DNA of 19,083 bases from Cyanobacteria bacterium Co-bin13 (lineage in GTDB: Bacteria > Cyanobacteriota > Cyanobacteriia > Phormidesmidales > Phormidesmidaceae). The stretch spans positions 1 to 19,083 of the forward strand of contig JACVRP010000015.1 of the NCBI GenBank assembly GCA_014534385.1, written 5' to 3'. The position numbers and the translations under genes were made by a program. Every line of letters begins with the position of its first letter. Positions within the stretch are counted from its first letter, which is position 1. Below the pieces are notes generated by a model, which saw nothing but the letters and a program-made list of their open reading frames with translations, was not told where the DNA came from and did no database searches. This document shows, piece by piece, positions 12,685 to 19,083 of this stretch.

Positions 12685-14529
12685 ATGAGAATTGGAGCGC
12701 AGTATCAGGGGAATCATCAGTGCGAGTTTACAGTCTGGGCTCCTCTGCGGCAGCAGGTGGCCCTGCAGCTAGAGGGAGCTGACCCAAAACTCATTCCCCT
12801 GCAGCAAGATATCGACGGCTACTGGAGCGCTACCCTCGACAATGTTGCGCCCGGCACGCTGTATCGCTACCAGCTAGACAGCGACCTGCTGCGCCCTGAC
12901 CCAGCTTCCCAATACCAGCCTGAGGACGTGCACGGCCCCTCCCAGGTAGTTGACCACAGCGCCTATCCTTGGCAGGATACTGCCTGGTCTGGCGTGCAGC
13001 TCAAAGATTACGTCATCTATGAGCTGCACATCGGCACCTTTACCGCAGAAGGCACCTTCGAGGCCGCCATCGACCGCCTGCCCGATCTGGTGGAACTGGG
13101 CATCACCGCCGTGGAAATCATGCCCGTAGCCCAGTTTCCGGGCGATCGCAACTGGGGCTACGACGGCGTCTACCCCTTTGCCGTGCAAACCAGCTACGGT
13201 GGCCCTGAGGGGCTGAAGAAGCTGGTCGATGCCTGCCACCAGCACGGCCTAGCCACCATTCTAGACGTGGTCTACAACCACTTTGGCCCCGAGGGCAACT
13301 ACACCCGCGACTTTGGCCCCTATTTCACCGAGCACTACCGCACCCCCTGGGGAGCCGCTATTAACTACGATGATGCCTACAGCGAAGGCGTCCGCAACTT
13401 CGTCATTGAAAACGCCCTCTACTGGTTCCGCGAGTTTCACTTTGATGCGCTGCGGCTGGATGCCGTTCACGCCATCTACGACTTTGGCGCTAAGCATGTC
13501 CTGGCCCAAATGCAGGAAAGCGTCCAGGCTGCCATGCAAACCCGCGCTTTCCCGGCCTACCTGATTGCCGAGAGCGACCTCAACGACGTGCGCGTAATCA
13601 ACCCCCGCGAGCAGGGCGGCCACAACCTCGATGCCCAGTGGAGCGATGACTTCCACCACTGCCTCCACGTTTTGCTCACCCGCGAAACCCAGGGCTACTA
13701 CGAAGACTTTGGCACCTGCAACGACATGGCCAAAGTCTTTAAAGACCGCTTTGTCTACGACTGGTCGTACTCCAAAACCCGCAAGCGCTACCATGGCAGC
13801 GATGCTCGCCACTGCCCGCCCTACCAGTTTGTAGTCTGCTCCCAAAACCACGACCAGGTGGGCAACCGCATGATGGGCGATCGCATGACCACCCTGACCT
13901 CCTTTGAAGGGCTAAAGCTGCTGGCCGGAGCCCTCATGCTCTCGCCCTACCTGCCGATGCTGTTTATGGGCGAGGAATACGGTGAACCTGCGCCTTTTCT
14001 CTACTTCATCAGCCACAGTGATCCTGACCTGATCAAGGCGGTACGGGAAGGCCGCAAGCGGGAATTTGAAGCCTTTCACGCCGAGGGAGACGCGCCCGAT
14101 GCCTTTAGCCGTGACAGCTTTAATCAGTCCAAGCTGAACTGGAACTTGCGCCAGGAAGGCCACCACCAAACCCTTTGGACCCTGTATCAAACCCTAATTC
14201 GCCTGCGTCGGGAGCTGCCCGCTCTGCAGATGCCGGCTCAAGGCACCGAGGCTTTGACGGCAGAGTGCATTGGTGACCAGGTGATTTTGCTGCAGCGCTG
14301 GAGTGATAGTCAAAAACTGGCCTGCCTGATGAACTTTCAGGCCGAGCCCACTGTGCAGTCGGTGCAGATTGAGGGGCGCTGGCAGAAGCGTCTGGATTCA
14401 GCAGATGTATCCTGGAAGGGACCAGGGAGCCAAGTCCCCGAGGTTCTGGAAATCGCTCAAGAGTTGACCCTTTCGCCGCACAGCTTTGTGCTGTACGAAA
14501 CTGCCCAGACAGCAGCCTCCTTTGCCTAA
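12685..14529 (+). CDS. treZ: Malto-oligosyltrehalose trehalohydrolase TreZ (GH13)
   Basis: This 614-residue enzyme releases free trehalose from maltooligosyl-trehalose made by TreY. ATG 12685 is preceded by AGGGA at 12672-12676, a good ribosome site. An N-terminal beta-sandwich (about 1-95, FTVWAPLRQQVALQL) precedes the GH13 barrel. Family motifs are YELHIGTF, NWGYDGVYPFA, LDVVYNHFGPEGNY, DALRLDAVHAI with nucleophile Asp259, LIAESDLND with acid/base Glu296, and SQNHDQVGNR with Asp390 stabilising the transition state. All catalytic residues are present and the length is normal. Close homologues are glycogen-branching enzymes, but WGYDGVYPFAVQ and the neighbouring treY settle the call. It is followed by treY after 31 bp. 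Confidence 0.95.
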   Translation: MRIGAQYQGNHQCEFTVWAPLRQQVALQLEGADPKLIPLQQDIDGYWSATLDNVAPGTLYRYQLDSDLLRPDPASQYQPEDVHGPSQVVDHSAYPWQDTAWSGVQLKDYVIYELHIGTFTAEGTFEAAIDRLPDLVELGITAVEIMPVAQFPGDRNWGYDGVYPFAVQTSYGGPEGLKKLVDACHQHGLATILDVVYNHFGPEGNYTRDFGPYFTEHYRTPWGAAINYDDAYSEGVRNFVIENALYWFREFHFDALRLDAVHAIYDFGAKHVLAQMQESVQAAMQTRAFPAYLIAESDLNDVRVINPREQGGHNLDAQWSDDFHHCLHVLLTRETQGYYEDFGTCNDMAKVFKDRFVYDWSYSKTRKRYHGSDARHCPPYQFVVCSQNHDQVGNRMMGDRMTTLTSFEGLKLLAGALMLSPYLPMLFMGEEYGEPAPFLYFISHSDPDLIKAVREGRKREFEAFHAEGDAPDAFSRDSFNQSKLNWNLRQEGHHQTLWTLYQTLIRLRRELPALQMPAQGTEALTAECIGDQVILLQRWSDSQKLACLMNFQAEPTVQSVQIEGRWQKRLDSADVSWKGPGSQVPEVLEIAQELTLSPHSFVLYETAQTAASFA

Positions 14530-14560
14530 CTGTCCAGCCAACTCATCAGTGATCCTTAAT

Positions 14561-17362
14561 ATGCGCATACCTTCTGCCACCTACAGACTGCAGTTCCGCC
14601 AGGAATTTGGCTTTGACGATGCTCAAAAAATTCTTACCTACTTAGAAGAGCTGGGCATCTCCGACATCTACGCTTCCCCCATTTTTAAGGCTCGTGCTGG
14701 CAGCAGCCACGGCTACGATGTGGTCGACGCCGGCCAGCTCAACCCAGAACTGGGCACCGAGGAAGACTTCAACGATCTGATTGAGGATCTGCAGTCTCGG
14801 GGCATGGGCTGGCTGCAGGACATTGTGCCAAACCACATGGCCTATGACTCAGAAAATCCCTTTCTAATCGACATTCTGGAGCACGGTCCCTACTCGGAAT
14901 ACTGTGATTTCTTTGATGTGGAGTGGGAGCACCCCTTCGATGACTTCCGGGGCAAAATTCTCACGCCTATGCTGGGGGACTTTTACGGCAACTGTTTGGA
15001 AAATGGCGAGATTACGCTCAGCTATAGCCACGCAGGCCTGACCGTTAACTACTACAGCCTGCAAATTCCGCTGCGAATTGAGTCTTATACCCAGTTTCTC
15101 AACCACGACATGGACCGGCTAGCCCACAAGCTAGGCCGCAACGACCCAGACTTTATCAAGCTGCTGGGCATTCTTTACATGGTCAAAAATATCTCTGCTG
15201 AGACGACTGGCAGAGAGCGTAAACACCAGACCGAATTTGTTAAAGAGCTGCTCTGGGAGCTGTTTAACACCAATGAGCACGTCCAAGAATTTATTGAGCA
15301 GAACCTGGAGCTGTTCAACAACAAAGACCCTGAGGTTAACGGCCACGATCTCTTAGACAACCTGCTCTCCGATCAGTTCTTCCGGCTGTCTTTTTGGAAG
15401 GTAGGGGCAGAGGAACTCAACTACCGCCGTTTCTTTACGGTTAACGAGCTGATTTGCCTGCGAATTGAAGACCTTAAGGTCTTTCAAAAGAGCCATTCCT
15501 TGATCGGTCAACTGGTCAAAAATGGGCAAATAGAAGGGCTGCGAATCGACCACATTGACGGGCTATACGACCCCGAGCAGTACCTTAGGCGGCTGCGCAC
15601 CAAGTTTGGTGATGTCTATGTAGTGATTGAAAAGATTCTGGAACTCGATGAGGAACTGCCGGAGGATTGGCCGATTCAGGGCACTTCTGGCTATGCCTTT
15701 CTAAATCGGGTCAATAGCCTGTTTTGCCAGACCAGTAATGCTGAGGGGTTTGACGCGATCTACCACCGCTTTACCGGGCTCAATCCCAACTATAAAGAGT
15801 GGATGATTGAGAAGAAGCGCCTAATCGCTGAAACCAACCTGGTTGGCGACGTGGATAACCTGGGCCACATGCTCAAGCGCATCGCCGGTAAGTACCGCTA
15901 TGGCCGAGACTTTACCCTGAGCGGTCTGAGAAAGAGCGTTTTGGAAGTGCTGGTGCAGTTTCCGGTGTACTGCACCTACACCAACGAGGATGGGGTGAGC
16001 GATCGCGATCGCGAGTACATCGTCGAGGCGATCGACAGTGCCAGAAAGCGCATTCCCCAACTGATCAACGAGCTAAACTTCATCGAGAAGATTCTGCTGC
16101 TCGACTACGAAGACTTCATGTCTGATGAGGACCGGGCTCAGTGGCTGCATTTTGCCATGCGCTTCCAGCAGTTCTCGGGGCCGCTGATGGCTAAAGGCGT
16201 GGAAGATACGCTGTTCTACGTCTACAGTCGGCTGATCTCGCTCAACGAGGTGGGCGGCCACCCCGGCAAGTTTGGCCTCACCGAGGATGAGTTTCATACC
16301 TTTAACCAGCGCCGCCTGGCCCACTGGCCCCACGCCATCAACGCCTCCTCCACCCACGACACCAAGCGCAGTGAAGACATCCGGGCACGGCTCAACGTGC
16401 TCTCGGAAATTCCCGAGGAATGGGAGCAGCACCTCCACCGCTGGCGGGAACTCAACGATCCCTACAAAATAGTTACGGAAAAGCGGGTCATCCCCGATGC
16501 CAACGACGAGTATTTCCTCTATCAGACGCTGTTAGGGGCTTACCCCTGCAACGAGGACGAGTACGAAAGCTTCGTCGAGCGGGTCAAAGCCTACGTGGTC
16601 AAAGCGGTGCGGGAGGCCAAGGTGCACACCGCCTGGCTGCGCCCCGACAGCGAGTATGAGGATGGCTATGTCAAATTCGTCAATCGCATCCTCAAGCAGG
16701 GCAAGCAAAACGAGTTTCTAGAGGCCTTTTTACCCCTGCAGAAAAAGCTAGCCGCCTACGGCATTTTCAACTCCCTCTCCCAAACCCTGTTGAAAATCGT
16801 CTCTCCTGGCGTGCCCGACTTTTATCAGGGCACTGAGCTGTGGGATCTAAGCCTGGTAGACCCAGACAACCGCCGCCCGGTGCAGTATGAGGAGCGCCTG
16901 TCGTTTTTGCAGGAAATCAAGCGGCGCAGCCAGACCGGCATGGAAAGCCTGCTGTCTGACCTGCGGGCGACCCGACACGATGGCCGTATGAAGCTGTTCC
17001 TGACCACCCGCGCCCTAGAAGTCCGGCGGCAGTACCTGCCGGTGTTTGAACAGGGCGACTATGTGCCCCTACAGGTGGAAGGTTCCCATGCCGGCAACGT
17101 GATGGCCTTTGTCCGCTGCTATGAGGGGAGATGTGCGATCGCAGTTGCCCCCCGCTTCCTCACCTCCCTTATTGGGCCTGATCAAGAGCCCCTGGGTGAA
17201 GCAGTTTGGGGAGATACGGCCCTGGTGATTCCAGAGAATTTGCGGGGTCAATGGCGAGAAACCATCACTGACTATGAAATTGCGGATCAGCCTCGGCTGC
17301 CAATCGGCAAGATTCTGCAAAACTTCTCTGTGGCTCTACTGATTAAAGGGGAATCTGAGTAG
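14561..17362 (+). CDS. treY: Malto-oligosyltrehalose synthase TreY (GH13)
   Basis: This 933-residue intramolecular transglycosylase turns the reducing-end alpha-1,4 bond of a maltodextrin or glycogen chain into the alpha-1,1 bond of trehalose. The start ATG 14561 gives the family's classic N-terminus RIPSATYRLQF; the frame is open further upstream but would overlap treZ. Motifs: ASPIFKARAGSSHGYDV, LQDIVPNHMAYD, GLRIDHIDGLYDP with nucleophile Asp330, YVVIEKIL with acid/base Glu357, and STHDTKRSEDIRARL with Asp600. The long insertion between the first motifs and the catalytic region, and a C-terminal segment GVPDFYQGTELWDLSLVDPDN, are typical of TreY. It works in series with TreZ on storage glucans in the cytoplasm. 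Confidence 0.96.
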   Translation: MRIPSATYRLQFRQEFGFDDAQKILTYLEELGISDIYASPIFKARAGSSHGYDVVDAGQLNPELGTEEDFNDLIEDLQSRGMGWLQDIVPNHMAYDSENPFLIDILEHGPYSEYCDFFDVEWEHPFDDFRGKILTPMLGDFYGNCLENGEITLSYSHAGLTVNYYSLQIPLRIESYTQFLNHDMDRLAHKLGRNDPDFIKLLGILYMVKNISAETTGRERKHQTEFVKELLWELFNTNEHVQEFIEQNLELFNNKDPEVNGHDLLDNLLSDQFFRLSFWKVGAEELNYRRFFTVNELICLRIEDLKVFQKSHSLIGQLVKNGQIEGLRIDHIDGLYDPEQYLRRLRTKFGDVYVVIEKILELDEELPEDWPIQGTSGYAFLNRVNSLFCQTSNAEGFDAIYHRFTGLNPNYKEWMIEKKRLIAETNLVGDVDNLGHMLKRIAGKYRYGRDFTLSGLRKSVLEVLVQFPVYCTYTNEDGVSDRDREYIVEAIDSARKRIPQLINELNFIEKILLLDYEDFMSDEDRAQWLHFAMRFQQFSGPLMAKGVEDTLFYVYSRLISLNEVGGHPGKFGLTEDEFHTFNQRRLAHWPHAINASSTHDTKRSEDIRARLNVLSEIPEEWEQHLHRWRELNDPYKIVTEKRVIPDANDEYFLYQTLLGAYPCNEDEYESFVERVKAYVVKAVREAKVHTAWLRPDSEYEDGYVKFVNRILKQGKQNEFLEAFLPLQKKLAAYGIFNSLSQTLLKIVSPGVPDFYQGTELWDLSLVDPDNRRPVQYEERLSFLQEIKRRSQTGMESLLSDLRATRHDGRMKLFLTTRALEVRRQYLPVFEQGDYVPLQVEGSHAGNVMAFVRCYEGRCAIAVAPRFLTSLIGPDQEPLGEAVWGDTALVIPENLRGQWRETITDYEIADQPRLPIGKILQNFSVALLIKGESE
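15999..16012. repeat. Two overlapping HIP1 palindromes
   Basis: GCGATCGCGATCGC contains two copies of the cyanobacterial HIP1 octamer sharing two bases, inside treY. About 12 single copies are scattered elsewhere, for example at 1210, 3617, 8010, 8703, 9100, 12301, 12529, 13142, 13877, 17135, 18227 and 18263. Confidence 0.9.
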
Positions 17363-17394
17363 GTTGGATTAACCAACTTTCAGACTTCCACACT

Positions 17395-18924
17395 GTGCAT
17401 ATTCAAACCCTTGCGCCTGCCGGGCGGCTTTCCCCCCGGCAGGTCACACCGCTTCGTGCCTACATCAAGACCACCTGGCAAACCCTGTCGCGCTCCCTGA
17501 TTCATATCCTAGAAGCGGCTCGGGATGAGAAGGTGGAGCATCGCCCTGGCCAAACCTGGCCGGTCTACATTTCTGCCCAAGAAGATCAGCCGTCGGTAGA
17601 GCAGGCCCTCAAAGCCGCCCTCGCACCTGCAGAATACGCTCAGATCGACCTGCGTGTGCTGCCCGACGACCCCGAAACCATCACCGAACACGGCCTGCTC
17701 TACCTGCCTCACGACTATGTCGTGCCCGGCGGTCGGTTCAACGAAATGTACGGCTGGGACAGCTACTTTATCCTGCTGGGGCTGCTGCGCGATGGAGAGC
17801 TGGCCATGGCCCAGAGCATGGTTGATCAGCTAGTCTACCAGGTGCAGCACTACGGCAAGGTGCTCAACGCCAACCGCACCTACATGCTAAATCGCTCCCA
17901 GCCACCGGTGCTCTCGCTGATGGTGCTGAAGCTGTTTGAATACACCCAGAACCGACAGTGGCTGCGCTCAGTGCTGCCCGCCCTAGAGCACTATTACGCC
18001 TACTGGATGAGCGAGCCCCACTTCGACCCCACCACCGGGCTGTCCCGCTATCACGCCTTGGGGCACGGCCCAGCTCCAGAGGTCGTCTGCTCGGAGCGCG
18101 ATGAGGCAGGCCACACCCACTACGACCGAGTTTGCCAGTACTACCGCCACCATGCTGTGCCCGACTACGACCTCAGCCGCTTCTACGACGCTGAGCAAGA
18201 CTGCCTGACCGAGCAGTTTTACGTGGGCGATCGCTCCATGCGCGAATCGGGCTTTGATATTAGCGATCGCTTTGGCCCCTTCAGCGCCGATATCGTTCAT
18301 CATGTTCCGGTCTGTCTAAACGTGCTGCTCTACCGCATGGAGCGCGACATTGCCCGCATCCACGCCCTGCTGCGACAGCCCAAAGCCGTTGAAACCTGGA
18401 ACAGCCGCTCCGAGGCAAGACGGCAGCGGATCAACGACTACCTTTGGGATCCTGAGGCGGGGCTGTACTTTGACTACAACATTCACCAGGGACAGCGGCG
18501 GATATACGAGTTTGCCACCACTTTCATGCCGCTCTGGGCCGGTATTGCCTCCAGGGAGCAGGCCAGTCAAGTGCAGGAAAATCTCTGGAAGTTTGAAGCA
18601 CCCGGCGGCCTTTTAACCAGCACCCACGTCTCCGGCAATCAGTGGGATGCCCCCTTTGGCTGGGCCCCCCTGCAGCTGTTTGCCGTGCAGGGGCTCAACC
18701 GCTACCAGTTTAAGCTCGATGCTCACCGCCTGGCCCAGAAGTTCGTCAGCATGGTCACCCAGGAGTTCGAAAAGAGCGGCACTCTGGTCGAGAAGTACGA
18801 CGTAGAGCGCTGCTCAGCAGATGTCTCTGACGAAATCCACTTTGGCTACAGCTCCAACGAGGTTGGCTTTGGCTGGACTAACGGGGTGGTCCTGGAGTTT
18901 TTAGCCCTGCTGGGAATGGCCTGA
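17395..18924 (+). CDS. treH: Trehalase TreH (GH37)
   Basis: This 509-residue alpha,alpha-trehalase splits trehalose into two glucoses. Both GH37 signatures are intact: PGGRFNEMYGWDSYFILLGLL-type sequence (starting at Pro111, with Trp121-Asp122) and QWDAPFGWAP in the last fifth. RESGFDISDRFG carries the catalytic acid Asp288, and EKYDVE near residue 465 fits the region of the catalytic base Glu. No signal peptide is seen, so it is probably cytoplasmic, like the trehalose it would degrade. The only plausible start is GTG 17395, without a clear Shine-Dalgarno. It lies 32 bp after treY, with a small GTTGG/CCAAC hairpin between them. Pairing treH with treY and treZ is known from Nostoc/Anabaena, where the genes respond to drying. 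Confidence 0.94.
   Translation: MHIQTLAPAGRLSPRQVTPLRAYIKTTWQTLSRSLIHILEAARDEKVEHRPGQTWPVYISAQEDQPSVEQALKAALAPAEYAQIDLRVLPDDPETITEHGLLYLPHDYVVPGGRFNEMYGWDSYFILLGLLRDGELAMAQSMVDQLVYQVQHYGKVLNANRTYMLNRSQPPVLSLMVLKLFEYTQNRQWLRSVLPALEHYYAYWMSEPHFDPTTGLSRYHALGHGPAPEVVCSERDEAGHTHYDRVCQYYRHHAVPDYDLSRFYDAEQDCLTEQFYVGDRSMRESGFDISDRFGPFSADIVHHVPVCLNVLLYRMERDIARIHALLRQPKAVETWNSRSEARRQRINDYLWDPEAGLYFDYNIHQGQRRIYEFATTFMPLWAGIASREQASQVQENLWKFEAPGGLLTSTHVSGNQWDAPFGWAPLQLFAVQGLNRYQFKLDAHRLAQKFVSMVTQEFEKSGTLVEKYDVERCSADVSDEIHFGYSSNEVGFGWTNGVVLEFLALLGMA
17416..17443 (+). other. 9-bp GC-rich hairpin in the first codons of treH
   Basis: CCTGCCGGG (17416-17424) and CCCGGCAGG (17435-17443) are perfect reverse complements around a 10-base loop, starting 21 bases after the GTG start. 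This strong stem in the early message could slow or tune translation of treH, or mark a 3' end for a shorter treZY transcript. It has no T-run. Confidence 0.45.
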
Positions 18925-18956
18925 ACTTCAGCTTGCGCTTACGCCAGTAGCTATGC

Positions 18957-19083
18957 CTAAGGCAGCCAGGCCGCCTGAATCCCCTTAAAGGGCATGGGCT
19001 CGGGCTGATTTTGGGCAGGCTTGGCCTGCATGCGATCGTCTGAGGAGGCAAACAGAGGCAGTAGCCAGATAGAGTTGTTCGTA
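18957..19083 (-). CDS. Unidentified protein, C-terminal 41 residues (cut by window edge)
   Basis: A minus-strand frame enters from the right edge and ends at TAG (18957-18959). The visible end has a hydrophobic stretch (SIWLLPLFASSDDR) followed by a Gln/Pro-rich tail ending in FKGIQAAWLP. No family is recognised. A second minus-strand frame is open for about 35 codons, so the choice of frame is not certain. It converges on treH with a 32-bp gap. Confidence 0.45.
   Translation of the reverse strand, partial: TNNSIWLLPLFASSDDRMQAKPAQNQPEPMPFKGIQAAWLP

Noticed and set aside
13261..13851. 196-codon open frame on the minus strand
   Set aside because: It lies entirely opposite the catalytic part of treZ, has a low-complexity Val/Ala-rich translation, and resembles no protein; it is an antisense shadow of GC-rich codons.

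Overview
The window is very probably from a cyanobacterium, most likely a filamentous or Leptolyngbya-like lineage (inference). It carries about 14 copies of the cyanobacterial HIP1 octamer GCGATCGC where about 0.3 would be expected by chance. It also encodes a thioesterase of the cyanobacterial phylloquinone type and a treZ-treY-treH trehalose cluster of the kind known from Nostoc/Anabaena. No phage, CRISPR, tRNA or rRNA genes were seen. The genes look intact except for an odd start in one and truncation at both window edges.

Left part (1-5966). The 5' part of a phosphate-binding lipoprotein gene (pstS, minus strand) is divergent from a four-gene plus-strand operon: a type III glutamine synthetase / gamma-glutamylmethylamide synthetase-like enzyme, followed by delta-, alpha- and gamma-subunit homologues of heterotetrameric sarcosine oxidase. 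This matches gmaS-mgdB-mgdC-mgdD of the N-methylglutamate pathway for methylated amines. The FAD-bearing beta subunit (SoxB/MgdA) and the N-methylglutamate synthase genes (mgsABC) are absent here. The alpha-subunit gene has no usual start codon; an in-frame ATG lies upstream but is cut off by a TAA after seven codons. The 383-bp divergent spacer holds an exact NtcA-type site (GTA-N8-TAC), a 14-bp palindrome next to it, and Pho-box-like and direct repeats on the pstS side. This suggests nitrogen and phosphate control of the two arms.

Middle (5967-11626). After two hairpins comes a diguanylate cyclase with three PAS-like domains, GGEEF and an inhibitory RxxD site. A 321-bp spacer follows, rich in hairpins and repeats. 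Then four minus-strand genes run as one likely operon, in transcription order: biotin-protein ligase (birA), an envelope M23 peptidase, a DHNA-CoA-type thioesterase, and an unknown protein with two predicted C-terminal membrane segments.

Right part (11627-19083). Divergent from birA, the plus strand carries pgeF (YfiH family), treZ, treY and treH, separated by 21-32 bp. TreY and TreZ together release trehalose from glucans, and TreH splits it to glucose, so one transcript could encode both making and breaking of trehalose. The C-terminal end of an unidentified minus-strand gene closes the window.
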